Assembly: GCF_014698835.1 (NCBI RefSeq)
Contig: NZ_JACJTU010000021.1
Span: 1-64,000 of the forward strand
DNA length: 64,000 nucleotides
DNA from: Nostoc paludosum FACHB-159
Lineage (GTDB): Bacteria > Cyanobacteriota > Cyanobacteriia > Cyanobacteriales > Nostocaceae
Direction: 5' to 3'
Made by a program: the position numbers and the translations under genes. Numbering within the stretch: the first letter of the stretch is position 1; each line of letters starts with the position of its first letter. The notes beneath the pieces were generated by a model that was given only the letters and a program-made list of their open reading frames with translations, ran no database searches and was not told the origin of the DNA. Shown here in pieces: positions 18,544 to 27,590 of the stretch.

Positions 18544-19191
18544 TTGGGGAGTTTACTACTCTACTATTTTTGTTTTTTAGCTACAAAAAATTTTCGACTA
18601 AGTAAATTAAGTTATCGAGCCTTGAATAAGCTACTCTTTACAGGTAAATCTTTGAAATTTATGGCTTTTGCCCTACCGATAGTGATGTGGTGGGGATACA
18701 AAGAAGTACAAAACCAATTTGTACAGCCGCAAGCCGTTGTAGTGTTGGGTGGTTCAACGAGACGTTTAGAGCGAGAGAAGTTTACGGCAGAATTTGTCCG
18801 TAAGCATCCAAATATACCAATTTGGATTACAGGGGGTAGTCCAGCAAAGTATACACAACGGGTATTTACTAAAGCTGGTGTCGATCCTAAACGCTTACAC
18901 TTGGACTATGAAGCAGTTGATACAGTTACTAATTTTACAACTTTGGTAGATGATTTGCAAGCTCGTGGGATCAAGAGTGTTTATTTGATTACTTCAGACT
19001 TTCATATGCGTCGGGCTTGCGTCATCGGCGAAATTATTTTAGGTAGCCGGGGTATTTATTTAAAACCAGTGCCAGTTCCTTCAGAAAATCCTCCTGAATC
19101 TATTGAAAAATCTATTAGAGATGGTGCTAGAGCCATACTTTGGTTAGCAACTGGTTACACTGGTGTCGATGCAGCTAAAACTAAACAGTAA
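18544..19191 (+). CDS. YdcF/SanA-like DUF218 membrane-anchored protein
   Basis: 215 residues if the TTG at 18544 is used; an ATG at 18661 would give 176 residues and keep the second membrane segment. DUF218 core: QAVVVLGGSTRRLEREKF, IPIWITGGSP, AVDTVTNFTTLVDDL and VYLITSDFHMRRA. Family members (ElyC, SanA, YdcF) are linked to envelope and peptidoglycan homeostasis, mostly without a known reaction. One or two N-terminal hydrophobic helices suggest anchoring in the plasma membrane. The start site is uncertain. Confidence 0.8.
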   Translation: MGSLLLYYFCFLATKNFRLSKLSYRALNKLLFTGKSLKFMAFALPIVMWWGYKEVQNQFVQPQAVVVLGGSTRRLEREKFTAEFVRKHPNIPIWITGGSPAKYTQRVFTKAGVDPKRLHLDYEAVDTVTNFTTLVDDLQARGIKSVYLITSDFHMRRACVIGEIILGSRGIYLKPVPVPSENPPESIEKSIRDGARAILWLATGYTGVDAAKTKQ

Positions 19192-19435
19192 ATAACAGCA
19201 ATTTTAGATTTTGGAATTAGTGCTAAATCCAGTTATTGGGTATTGGGCATTGGGCATGGGAAGAGACAAGAGGACAAGGAGAATAATTCTTAACTCTTGG
19301 AAAGACTTGGTTTAATCGCGTCTAAAGACTAATGACAACGGTTAAAGGTTAGCTATATAGTTCGAGAAAAAAAACGCCCCAATTCCACCCACAATTTGAT
19401 ACCCTAGCTTAAACAGATTTGAGAAAATTTAAAGC

Positions 19436-20599
19436 GTGGAAATTCAACTTGGGCGGGGAAAAACAGCTCGCAGAGCTTACGGAATAGATGAAATTGCTCT
19501 AGTCCCGGGTAACAGAACACTAGACCCCAGTTTGGCAGATACTAGATGGCGTATTGGCAATATTGAGCGAGAAATCCCGATAATTGCCAGTGCAATGGAT
19601 GGCGTAGTAGATGTTCGTATGGCTGTACGTTTGTCGCAGTTAGGAGCATTAGGTGTCCTCAACTTAGAGGGGATTCAAACTCGCTATGCTGACCCAGACC
19701 CAATATTAGATCGGATTGCCTCCGTGGGGAAAGATGAATTTGTTGCCCTGATGCAAGAACTCTATGCCGAACCAATAAAACCGGAATTAATAGAAAAACG
19801 TATTCAGGAAATTAAAGAACAAGGCGGCATTGCGGCGGTGAGTGCGACTCCAGCAGGAGCCAGCAAATATGGTGAAGCAGTGGCAAAAGCCGGAGCAGAT
19901 TTATTTTTTGTGCAGGCTACGGTGGTTTCCACAGCACATTTGTCACCAGAGTCTTTAGTACCACTTGATTTAGCAGAATTTTGTCGTTCAATGCCTATTC
20001 CCGTGGTGTTAGGGAATTGTGTAACTTACGAAGTCACTTTGAATTTGTTAAAAGCTGGGGCAGCTGGGGTACTAGTGGGAATTGGCCCTGGTGCTGCTTG
20101 TACATCTCGTGGGGTGTTGGGTGTGGGTGTGCCACAAGCAACTGCGATCGCTGATTGTGCTGCGGCACGAGATGATTATTTCAAGGAAACTGGTAATTAT
20201 ATTCCCGTCATCGCTGATGGTGGTTTAATCACCGGCGGCGACATTTGCAAATGTATCGCCTGTGGCGCTGATGGTGTGATGATTGGTTCCCCCTTTGCTA
20301 GAGCCGCCGAAGCCCCAGGACGTGGTTATCATTGGGGTATGGCAACTCCCAGCCCAGTCTTACCTCGTGGCACCCGCATTCGCGTTGCCACCACTGGCAG
20401 CCTAGAGCAAATACTCGTTGGGCCAGCAGGACTAGATGATGGTACTCACAATCTTTTAGGTGCCTTAAAGACCAGTATGGGCACCTTAGGAGCGAAAAAT
20501 ATTAAAGAAATGCAACAGGTAGAAGTTGTAATTGCTCCTTCCCTATTAACCGAGGGCAAAGTTTACCAAAAAGCTCAGCAATTAGGAATGGGGAAATAA
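19436..20599 (+). CDS. guaB3: GuaB3 family IMP-dehydrogenase-related protein
   Basis: 387 residues from GTG at 19436 (MEIQLGRGKTARRAYGIDEI). IMPDH/GMP-reductase TIM barrel without CBS domains. Phosphate-binding and catalytic loop GIGPGAACTSRGVLGVGVPQ (about 222, with the active-site Cys), VIADGGLITGGDICK (about 260) and DGVMIGSPFARA. It was long labelled IMP dehydrogenase. I recall work on a cyanobacterial GuaB3 indicating GMP reductase activity, so the substrate direction should not be assumed. It lies upstream of yfr1 and trxA, a conserved cyanobacterial order. Confidence 0.9.
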   Translation: MEIQLGRGKTARRAYGIDEIALVPGNRTLDPSLADTRWRIGNIEREIPIIASAMDGVVDVRMAVRLSQLGALGVLNLEGIQTRYADPDPILDRIASVGKDEFVALMQELYAEPIKPELIEKRIQEIKEQGGIAAVSATPAGASKYGEAVAKAGADLFFVQATVVSTAHLSPESLVPLDLAEFCRSMPIPVVLGNCVTYEVTLNLLKAGAAGVLVGIGPGAACTSRGVLGVGVPQATAIADCAAARDDYFKETGNYIPVIADGGLITGGDICKCIACGADGVMIGSPFARAAEAPGRGYHWGMATPSPVLPRGTRIRVATTGSLEQILVGPAGLDDGTHNLLGALKTSMGTLGAKNIKEMQQVEVVIAPSLLTEGKVYQKAQQLGMGK

Positions 20600-20604
20600 A
20601 ATTA

Positions 20605-20752
20605 GGGAATGGGGCAGGGGGCATGGGGCATGGGGGTAGAGGGGCAGAGAGGCAGAGGGGCAGGGGAGCTGAAGAGAAAATTCCTAACTTTTAACTCCTA
20701 ACTCCTAACTTTCAATGCCCAATGCCCAATGCCCAATGCCCAATGCCCTATT
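20605..20752. repeat. G-rich then C-rich short repeat arrays
   Basis: GGGGCAGGGGGCATGGGGCATGG and GAGGGGCAGAGAGGCAGAGG are followed by CTCCTAACTCCTAAC and four direct units of CAATGCC. The two halves are roughly complementary. Confidence 0.8.
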
Positions 20753-20822
20753 TGCAACATCAAATTATTAAAAAAATTTTCCAGGCCCCTAAACAATTCC
20801 TGGAAAAATTCTATATGTCGCC

Positions 20823-20828
20823 TACAAT
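20823..20828 (+). promoter_or_regulatory. Probable -10 box of yfr1
   Basis: TACAAT, 8 bases before the first base of the predicted sRNA. A weak -35 candidate (TGGAAA, 20801-20806) lies 16 bases upstream. Confidence 0.55.
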
Positions 20829-20835
20829 AGAAATA

Positions 20836-20905
20836 GCGGAGACGCATGTTTCCGTTCACTCCTCACACCACACTCCGCCCGGACTACTGTTCGGGCGGTT
20901 CCTTA
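20836..20905 (+). ncRNA. yfr1: Yfr1 small regulatory RNA
   Basis: Contains the exact 11-base motif ACTCCTCACAC (20858-20868) that is conserved in cyanobacterial Yfr1. It is single-stranded between two hairpins: a 5' stem CGGAGA / TTTCCG (20837-20842 with 20849-20854) and a 3' terminator stem CCGCCCGGA / TTCGGGCGG (20875-20883 with 20890-20898) followed by TTCCTT. A TACAAT box is in place upstream. The position between guaB3 and trxA is the conserved one for yfr1. Yfr1 base-pairs through the motif with porin/outer-membrane mRNAs in the species studied. Transcript ends are estimated. Confidence 0.92.
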
Positions 20906-21023
20906 TGTTTATGAATAAATTCTAAAGCTTCTTTGCAAATGTACATCCTCTACTCCGAAGCAGATGTTTTTGCTATGGTAGAATTTTCACGAAGCTCAGA
21001 TATATTTGGCGAAGGTTTTAGGC

Positions 21024-21347
21024 ATGTCAGCAGCCGCACAAGTTACGGATTCTACTTTTAAGCAAGAAGTACTCGACAGCGAAGTACCCGTTTTAGTTGA
21101 CTTTTGGGCACCCTGGTGCGGACCATGCCGTATGGTAGCTCCTGTTGTCGATGAAATTTCCGAACAGTACAAAGGTCAAATCAAAGTCGTCAAAGTCAAC
21201 ACGGATGAAAATCCTAATGTTGCCAGTCAGTACGGCATCCGCAGTATTCCCACATTAATGATTTTTAAGGGTGGACAAAAAGTCGATATGGTGGTTGGCG
21301 CCGTGCCTAAAACTACATTAGCTTCCACTCTGGAAAAGTATCTTTGA
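21024..21347 (+). CDS. trxA: Thioredoxin (m-type TrxA)
   Basis: 107 residues from ATG at 21024 (MSAAAQVTDSTFKQEV). A TTG six codons upstream is in frame but would add residues not seen in the family; GAAGG lies 9 bases before the ATG. Active site WCGPC at about residue 32, cis-proline in RSIPTLMIFKGG. It reduces disulfides in the cytoplasm and in cyanobacteria receives electrons from ferredoxin-thioredoxin reductase or NADPH reductase, controlling Calvin-cycle enzymes. The gene follows yfr1 and ends at a strong terminator shared with the convergent marC-like gene. Confidence 0.95.
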   Translation: MSAAAQVTDSTFKQEVLDSEVPVLVDFWAPWCGPCRMVAPVVDEISEQYKGQIKVVKVNTDENPNVASQYGIRSIPTLMIFKGGQKVDMVVGAVPKTTLASTLEKYL

Positions 21348-21412
21348 AACTCAATTGGCAACAAAATCCTCTTGAGTTATACATACTGTTGTCACTTTAG
21401 GTTAATTTTTGC

Positions 21413-21457
21413 AAACAAGTTTGAAAGGCTTAAATTCCTTGTCTTTCAAACTTGTTT
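21413..21457. terminator. Bidirectional terminator between trxA and the MarC-family gene
   Basis: Perfect 15-bp arms AAACAAGTTTGAAAG (21413-21427) and CTTTCAAACTTGTTT (21443-21457), between two convergent genes. Confidence 0.9.
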
Positions 21458-21504
21458 ATATTTGTACATAATTGAAGAATGTTTTAAGATTTGTAGGAAT
21501 TGTT

Positions 21505-22098
21505 CTAGCTGAAAAACAACTCCTTAATCCCTGCACTACCAATTTCCACTGCTAGGGCTGCTAATAGAAAACCCAAAAGCTGAGTCACAATCACTCCACC
21601 TTCTGCACCAATCCATTTGTCAATCAGATTTGCCAAACGCAAAATCAACCAAGTAACAAACATCGAGGCTAAGATACCTACGACGACACCAAGATGGGGA
21701 CTCTGTGATTTCGACATCAACAACATTACCGTGGTCAAAGTTCCCGGCCCAGCTAGTAGGGGTAAAGCTAGTGGAGTAATTGCGACATCGCGTCCTTCCT
21801 CAATAATCGGCCTATCTAATTCTCCGCGGAGCATTTGCAAAGCAATTAACAGTAACAATAATCCTCCTGCTACTCGCAAAGATCCAATACTGATTTCTAG
21901 ATAATTCAAAATGATTTGCCCCGCAAAGGCAAACAGTAAAAGAACTGCGATCGCGACGATAATTGCTTTATCTATGACCTTGTTTCTTTCTTCTGGCATC
22001 ATACTCTTAGTCAAAACTAAAACAATCGGTATATTGCCCACAGCATCTGCCAAGACAAACACAGCGATAAATGTCTGAACCAAAATAGAGATATCCAC
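21505..22098 (-). CDS. MarC/NAAT family integral membrane protein
   Basis: 197 residues with about six hydrophobic helices and the family features FVLADAVGNIPIVL near the N-terminus, ITPLALPLLAGPGTLTTVM in the middle and a second short helix set to the end (IGSAGIKELFFS). The family was named for multiple antibiotic resistance, but that link has not held up; its transport substrate is unknown. Convergent with trxA. Start ATG at 22098, directly before the first helix. Confidence 0.88.
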   Translation of the reverse strand: MDISILVQTFIAVFVLADAVGNIPIVLVLTKSMMPEERNKVIDKAIIVAIAVLLLFAFAGQIILNYLEISIGSLRVAGGLLLLLIALQMLRGELDRPIIEEGRDVAITPLALPLLAGPGTLTTVMLLMSKSQSPHLGVVVGILASMFVTWLILRLANLIDKWIGAEGGVIVTQLLGFLLAALAVEIGSAGIKELFFS

Positions 22099-22314
22099 GA
22101 GCTGCTAGCTTTAGGAAGGGTTTGCTCACAACTTAATCGCAATGTTGCTCAGTTTGCTAGAACCTAGAGGAAGATTAAAATAAACAGTGGGAATAATAAG
22201 TTTGTTCAAGAAAAGCAACAAGTCATGGATTTCTAATTAAGTTTCACAGATGCTGAAGTAGCGATATATTTTGATAATCTATTTCCCATAAATCAACTAT
22301 TCGTTGTTGAATCT

Positions 22315-23127
22315 ATGAAGTCTTATTTAGCCGCCGCTATTCAATTAACCAGTGTGCCCGATCTCCAAAAAAATTTGGCACAGGCAGAAGAATTAATAGA
22401 TCTTGCCGTGCGTCAAGGTGCTGAATTGGTAGGTTTGCCAGAAAACTTTTCTTTTATGGGAGAAGAAAAAGACAGACTCGCCCAAGGGGATACCATCGCT
22501 ATTGAAAGTGAAAAATTCCTCAAAAAAATGGCTCAGCGCTTTCAAATTACTATTTTGGGCGGTAGCTTTCCACTTCCGGTAGATAATACAGGCAAAGTTT
22601 ATAACACCACTCTACTCATCGATCCAAACGGTCAAGAACTTTCCCGCTACTACAAAGTACACTTATTTGATGTTGATGTCCCTGACGGCAATACCTATCG
22701 TGAATCCAATACTGTTGTAGCTGGTACCCAACTACCACCAGTGCATTTTTCAGAAAAACTCGGTAATTTAGGGCTTTCTATTTGTTATGATGTCCGCTTT
22801 CCAGAACTGTATCGCCATTTAGCAGATAAGGGAGCCGATATCTTATTCGTTCCCGCCGCCTTTACCGCCTTTACAGGCAAAGACCACTGGCAAGTATTAT
22901 TACAAGCAAGAGCCATAGAAAATACCGCTTACGTCATTGCGCCTGCCCAAACAGGCAACAACTACGGTCGCCGCCTAACCCACGGACACGCTGTGATTAT
23001 CGACCCTTGGGGAGTGATTTTAGCGGATGCTGGAGAAAAACCGGGAATTGCGATCGCTGAAATCAAACCCACCAGACTCGAACAAGTCCGCCGTCAAATG
23101 CCCTCTTTACAGCATCGGGTATTTTAG
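22315..23127 (+). CDS. Nitrilase-superfamily carbon-nitrogen hydrolase (Nit1/Nit2-like)
   Basis: 270 residues. The catalytic triad is visible: Glu in GLPENFSF (about 43), Lys in RYYKVHLFDV (about 114) and Cys in LSICYDVRFPELYRHL (about 157). The set fits the Nit branch, which includes deaminated-glutathione amidase and omega-amidase. The product is therefore an amidase of small cytoplasmic amides; the exact substrate is inferred. Start ATG at 22315 (MKSYLAAAIQL) is the conserved family start. Confidence 0.88.
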   Translation: MKSYLAAAIQLTSVPDLQKNLAQAEELIDLAVRQGAELVGLPENFSFMGEEKDRLAQGDTIAIESEKFLKKMAQRFQITILGGSFPLPVDNTGKVYNTTLLIDPNGQELSRYYKVHLFDVDVPDGNTYRESNTVVAGTQLPPVHFSEKLGNLGLSICYDVRFPELYRHLADKGADILFVPAAFTAFTGKDHWQVLLQARAIENTAYVIAPAQTGNNYGRRLTHGHAVIIDPWGVILADAGEKPGIAIAEIKPTRLEQVRRQMPSLQHRVF

Positions 23128-23255
23128 GGAGTAGGGACTGGGGATGAGGGAGATAGGGGGTGGGGAGATGGGGGAGTGTGGGGAGTGTGGGAGGAAAGAT
23201 TTCTTCCTCATCATCCCACACTCCCAATGCCCCATGCCCCATCCGCAATGCCCAA
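23128..23255. repeat. Paired G-rich and C-rich short repeats
   Basis: GGAGTAGGGACTGGGGATGAGGG and GGGGAGTGTGGGGAGTGTGGG are followed by CATCCCACACTCCCAATGCC and CCCATGCCCCAT. They lie between two convergent genes and can fold together. Confidence 0.75.
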
Positions 23256-23274
23256 TTGTGATGAATAAAACAAA

Positions 23275-23304
23275 AAACTGGGTGGCATCAAGGTCACCCA
23301 GTTT
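23275..23304 (-). terminator. Rho-independent terminator of fba
   Basis: Perfect 10-bp arms AAACTGGGTG / CACCCAGTTT. On the minus strand the stem is followed by TTTTTTGTTTT, about 150 bases after the fba stop codon. Confidence 0.85.
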
Positions 23305-23456
23305 ACTTATCTCAATATTAAAATTCTCACTTTTCTTTGAGTATAGGAGTACTTTTGCCCCTATTGGTAAATGAAAGGAATTAGAAATTAGGAAGATTCT
23401 AGTAAACGGTTATTTTACCCAGTCCCTAGTCCATAATCCCCAATCCCTTTTATTTA

Positions 23457-24536
23457 TTAAACTTTAGCAGCTGATTTGGTAACAACGTTGAGTTCACCCT
23501 TAGCATACTTAGCTGCAAAATCTTCCAAAGTAATTTGCTTAATCTTGCTAGCGTTACCAGCTGTACCAAATTGCTCGTAGCGATCGGCACAAACTTTCTG
23601 CATGTATTTAATAGAAGGCTTGAGGAAATGACGGGGGTCAAATTCCTTAGGAGCTTTTGCCAAAGCTTCGCGCACAGCAGCGGTGATTGCCAAACGGTTG
23701 TCGGTGTCGATGTTCACTTTGCGAACACCACTCTTGATACCTTTTTGGATTTCTTCCACAGGTACACCGTAGGTTTCAGGAATAGCACCACCGTACTCGT
23801 TAATCAAAGCGATTAAATCTTCGGGTACGGAAGAAGAACCGTGCATTACTAAGTGAGTGTTAGGCAGACGGCGGTGAATTTCTTCAATGCGGCTGATTGC
23901 CAAAATTTCACCAGTCGGCTTGCGGGTAAACTTGTAAGCACCGTGGCTAGTGCCGATGGCAACTGCCAAAGCATCTACTTGGGTTTGCTCAACGAAATCA
24001 ACTGCTTGGTCGGGGTCGGTTAGCAGTTGAGAGTGGTCGAGTGTACCTTCAAAACCGTGGCCATCTTCAGCTTCACCAGCACCAGTTTCTAGAGAACCCA
24101 AGCAACCTAGTTCGCCTTCGACGCTGACACCCAGAGCATGAGCTACATTTACAACTTCACGAGTAACACTAACGTTGTACTCGAAGCTAGCAGGGGTCTT
24201 TGCATCAGCTTCCAAAGAACCATCCATCATCACGCTGGTGAAGTTGTTCTTAATTGCTGAGTAGCAAGTAGCAGGGGCGTTCCCATGATCTTGGTGCATG
24301 ACAATGGGAATCTGAGGATAGGTTTCTACTGCTGCCAAAATTAGGTGGCGTAGAAAGTTTTCTCCAGCATAAGCACGAGCGCCACGAGAAGCTTGCAAAA
24401 TCACGGGGCTATCTGTATCTACAGCAGCCTTCAGGATCGCCTGAATCTGTTCCAAATTGTTAACGTTGAAAGCTGGGATGCCGTAGCCGTTCTCAGCCGC
24501 GTGATCCAACAGCAGCCGCAATGGTACAAGCGCCAT
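23457..24536 (-). CDS. fbaA: Fructose-bisphosphate aldolase, class II
   Basis: 359 residues, the Calvin-cycle type of class II aldolase. It condenses glyceraldehyde-3-phosphate with dihydroxyacetone phosphate (and erythrose-4-phosphate with DHAP). Zn ligands and catalytic residues show in MHQDHGN (about 80), MMDGSLE (about 105), VEGELGCLG (about 140) and VMHGSSSVPEDL (about 230). A perfect AGGAGG lies 10 bases before the ATG at 24536, in keeping with high expression. It stands alone with its own terminator. Confidence 0.96.
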   Translation of the reverse strand: MALVPLRLLLDHAAENGYGIPAFNVNNLEQIQAILKAAVDTDSPVILQASRGARAYAGENFLRHLILAAVETYPQIPIVMHQDHGNAPATCYSAIKNNFTSVMMDGSLEADAKTPASFEYNVSVTREVVNVAHALGVSVEGELGCLGSLETGAGEAEDGHGFEGTLDHSQLLTDPDQAVDFVEQTQVDALAVAIGTSHGAYKFTRKPTGEILAISRIEEIHRRLPNTHLVMHGSSSVPEDLIALINEYGGAIPETYGVPVEEIQKGIKSGVRKVNIDTDNRLAITAAVREALAKAPKEFDPRHFLKPSIKYMQKVCADRYEQFGTAGNASKIKQITLEDFAAKYAKGELNVVTKSAAKV

Positions 24537-24773
24537 AGATAGTCCTCCTAATGTGGTTGTCAGCTAGTCGGTGTGAGAGAAGCGTAATAATCACGCTAAA
24601 TCTTAAGAGTTTTTTCAACTTATAGGAAATTATAACTAGTGTTGTGTGCTTATGTTGAAAAAGTTTAAGCTAAAGTTACTTTAAATATGGTCTATGGTGC
24701 TGTACAGTCAGCTACCTCAAGTTTAAAGGCTTTGGTAGCGTATATGCCAAATCATGGAGCAAAGGCGATCGCT

Positions 24774-25466
24774 TCAGCCCAAATCTGCTAATTTCTCTAC
24801 AAATGCTGCGTGTTCGGGTGATTGCAAGCCAGCTTGTAAAATAGTTAACACAGGCTGCATATTCCCTGCTAACAACTCGGCAACCACTAACCACAACCCT
24901 GGAAAAACCCGACTTCGCAGGATTCCACTGCTATCAGTAGCTAACTCTAGATATTCACCTTGTTCTAAATGGAACCAACTCAATTTTTCATCTAGTACTT
25001 GCCAAACGATGTATTCTTTGACTCCATTGCGGCGATAAGCTTGTTTTTTGGCATGGAGGTCGATGGCTACACTACTAGCGGCAATTTCAACAATTAACTC
25101 TGGTGCGTCTTCAATATAATCATCTTCACTCAGCCTTGCTTGACCACCTGCTTCGGGGTTGATGAGGAGAACCGCATCTGGTTGAGGTTCGTTATCTAAG
25201 TCTAGGCGCACTGTGGGTTCAATTCCCAAAGATACACCAGGTGTAGCGGCTTCATAAGTACCTAGCCATGTGAGAATCCAAGCGTGCGGTTGACCGTGAC
25301 TTCTAAAACGCAAAGCAGCAGGCATGATATAGACAATTCCCTCAATCAATTCCGCTTTTTTCAAGTGAGGCATGGCGTTGTAACGCCGCTCAAATTCACA
25401 ACGGGTGAGTTTGTCGCCATTTTCCAACAAGGGAATTGTCTGATTTTGTGGAGGTGTTTTTACCAT
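24774..25466 (-). CDS. Uma2 (DUF820) family PD-(D/E)XK nuclease-like protein
   Basis: 230 residues matching the Uma2/DUF820 family, which is greatly expanded in cyanobacteria. The fold is restriction-endonuclease-like, with conserved EPTVRLDLDNEPQPDAVLLI (Asp of the core) and the following APELIVEIAASS (ExE-type) plus KKQAYRRNGVKEYIVW. No biochemical role is established for cellular members, and linkage to a mobile element is not apparent here. The gene is isolated between fba and an AT-rich gap with three HIP1 sites. Confidence 0.85.
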   Translation of the reverse strand: MVKTPPQNQTIPLLENGDKLTRCEFERRYNAMPHLKKAELIEGIVYIMPAALRFRSHGQPHAWILTWLGTYEAATPGVSLGIEPTVRLDLDNEPQPDAVLLINPEAGGQARLSEDDYIEDAPELIVEIAASSVAIDLHAKKQAYRRNGVKEYIVWQVLDEKLSWFHLEQGEYLELATDSSGILRSRVFPGLWLVVAELLAGNMQPVLTILQAGLQSPEHAAFVEKLADLG

Positions 25467-25573
25467 AACGATGGTATTTGGGATTGCTATATGCCTATCT
25501 TACCGAATTGCGGAAATTGACGCTTATTGGCAATTAATCATCGCCTTTGTGTTGTGAAATAATCAAAACAGGA

Positions 25574-25649
25574 GCGATCGCGCGTTTTTTTCTCCAAGTT
25601 AACTAAAAATAAGCGATCGCTTTTCTTACAATTAAAAAGAAGCGATCGC
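25574..25649. repeat. Cluster of three HIP1 octamers
   Basis: GCGATCGC occurs at 25574-25581, 25613-25620 and 25642-25649. The second is embedded in an A-run/T-run context and could form a small hairpin. HIP1 is abundant in Nostoc-type genomes, but three in 76 bases outside a gene is dense. Confidence 0.85.
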
Positions 25650-25773
25650 CATTTTTTTGTCACCGTCTTTTCAGCGGTCATATCTTTTTTGGAGTCAAAC
25701 TTTCACTGTTTGTGAAGTCAATTGAATTACTTCAATTCTTCAAATCCTTTGGCGCTATTTGTTGATTCTGTAT

Positions 25774-25903
25774 GTAATACCAACTTGAGAAAAGAACGCG
25801 ACAGATACACAGATCCAAAGCCTTCTAATATCTGGCTTTCTTAATTTTGAATTTTGAATACTTCGACAAGCTCAGTACAAGTTTTGAATTTTGAATTGGT
25901 ATA
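25774..25903. repeat. Possible small inverted-repeat element
   Basis: AATACCAACTTGAG at the left and GAATTGGTATAAG at the right share ATACCAA/TTGGTAT ends, like the element at 28996-29179. The interior carries TTTTGAATTTTGAAT repeats and CTTCGACAAGCTCAGTAC. The evidence is weaker than for the 28.9-kb element. Confidence 0.35.
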
Positions 25904-25984
25904 AGACGATTACCAAAGTCAATTTCTGAATTTTTCGAGTTAGAAGCTTTTTTGTTAAATTGGAGTCAACCCATCAAACCAGCT

Positions 25985-27583
25985 TTAAGCACGAAAACCG
26001 TTTCGCAGCATACCTTGTAAGTATTTCAGAGCCTCCTTGACATCCCCATGAGCGGGGTAAAGCAATTGCTGACTCAAGGCGTTTCGATAAGCCTCGATAG
26101 CCCCTAACTCATCTCCCAAATCCTCTAAGGCTCTGCCTTGCCAGTAATGAGCAGTAGCTGGGTCAAATTCCATCAATTTTTTAGCTTGCAGACAAGCTTC
26201 TTGCCAATACCGCCGACTAGCGGCATTATTTCCTTGCACTCGATAACTCTCCCCAAGCCAAACTAGCCCAGGTAGAGATTGTAGATAACTTCCTTTTTCT
26301 GGTAGGAACTGCCATCCTTGCACTAATGCTTCTACCGCTTCTCGGTGTTTTCCGGCTAATGCCAAAACTCGCCCATGACAAAACCAAGCATCAGCTAACT
26401 GGGGTTGAAGTTGCGTTACTCTAGCAGAGACACTACACCCCCACTCAATTTCTTTAAAGCTTTGTACTAGCGTTCGCCCTGCCGTAGCCCAAGCACTCCA
26501 GCGTTCGGGAAAACGCCGAAGCATTTCTTCTGCCAAGGGATACAGTTCATCTAATCTTCCCGCAGCAGGCAAAATATCGCACAATGCTTGATAAATTTCA
26601 CAATCATTAGGATATAGGTGATAAGCTTTTAAGATCGCCTCGGCCGCTCGTTTGTTTTCGCCTGTGTCAGACAAACACCGCCCGTAATAATACCAACCAC
26701 TAGGATTATTGGGGTGTTTCTCAGTAAATTGTGCTAAAACTGCTACCCCTTGGGCCCAATCCCCTCGGAAAATGTGGTAATATGCCAGGGATTTGTGGAA
26801 TTCAGCCGTATTTGGCGCTTGTTGCAAAGCAGAGCCGATCGCTTTTTTTGTCTGCTTGCCTTGTTCGCCTAATACCAATCTCATCCGACAACGCTCATCT
26901 AACTGTCGTTGAAGTACCTGCAAATCATCAGGGGCTAACTCTGTAACTCTGCTCAATTTTTGCCCAGCTGCCTGAAAGTTCCCCATCGCTATCAGGGCGT
27001 CATAGCTGAGAATCAAAGCAACAATATCATCTGGGTTGAGTGATAAGACTGTATCAAAGGCTTGCAAAGCTGCAACAGTATTTTCTATTCCCATATATAC
27101 CTGTCCCAAAGCCAGCCAGTGAACTACTTTGTCAGGTTCTAAGGAAGCGGCAGATTCGAGAGCTTTAATTGCCTGTTGGTTATCACCTTTGCAAGCTTCA
27201 ATCAATCCACGTATATGCTGCCGACTTGCTTCATTACGCGACAAGGGCAATGCATTTTCATAAACCTCTATTGCCTCTGTCTGTTGTCCCATGAGGTGCA
27301 AGATTTTTGCCAGTTGTAGCCGCGCCTCAAGCAATTGGGGTTGCCGCTCAATCACTTGGCGATATTCCTCAATAGCCTGTTCCCATCGTCCCATTTCATA
27401 AAACAACTTAGCTAATTCCAGCCGTTTTTTCCATCCTTGGGGATACTGCTGCATGTACTTACTTAATGTTTTGAGTTTTTGATCTTGTCTAATTGGTTTT
27501 TCATCTAAAAGTAAGTAAGCATTCATCTCCACCGCAGAGGGTTGAGAGAACTGTACCAAGAGTGTGGCAAGGTTTTTAGACAT
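25985..27583 (-). CDS. TPR-repeat protein
   Basis: 532 residues, nearly all tetratricopeptide repeats: for example WKKRLELAKLFYEMGRWEQA (about 50), VVHWLALGQVYMGIENTVAA (about 150) and AHYWQGRALEDLGDELGAIE near the C-terminus. There is no signal peptide, membrane segment or catalytic domain, so it is likely a soluble scaffold. It starts 7 bases after a 69-residue small reading frame on the same strand, so the two may be one transcript. It is divergent from the AAA/TOMM run 1.6 kb away. No specific function can be assigned. Confidence 0.85.
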   Translation of the reverse strand: MSKNLATLLVQFSQPSAVEMNAYLLLDEKPIRQDQKLKTLSKYMQQYPQGWKKRLELAKLFYEMGRWEQAIEEYRQVIERQPQLLEARLQLAKILHLMGQQTEAIEVYENALPLSRNEASRQHIRGLIEACKGDNQQAIKALESAASLEPDKVVHWLALGQVYMGIENTVAALQAFDTVLSLNPDDIVALILSYDALIAMGNFQAAGQKLSRVTELAPDDLQVLQRQLDERCRMRLVLGEQGKQTKKAIGSALQQAPNTAEFHKSLAYYHIFRGDWAQGVAVLAQFTEKHPNNPSGWYYYGRCLSDTGENKRAAEAILKAYHLYPNDCEIYQALCDILPAAGRLDELYPLAEEMLRRFPERWSAWATAGRTLVQSFKEIEWGCSVSARVTQLQPQLADAWFCHGRVLALAGKHREAVEALVQGWQFLPEKGSYLQSLPGLVWLGESYRVQGNNAASRRYWQEACLQAKKLMEFDPATAHYWQGRALEDLGDELGAIEAYRNALSQQLLYPAHGDVKEALKYLQGMLRNGFRA

Positions 27584-27590
27584 ATAGGGG

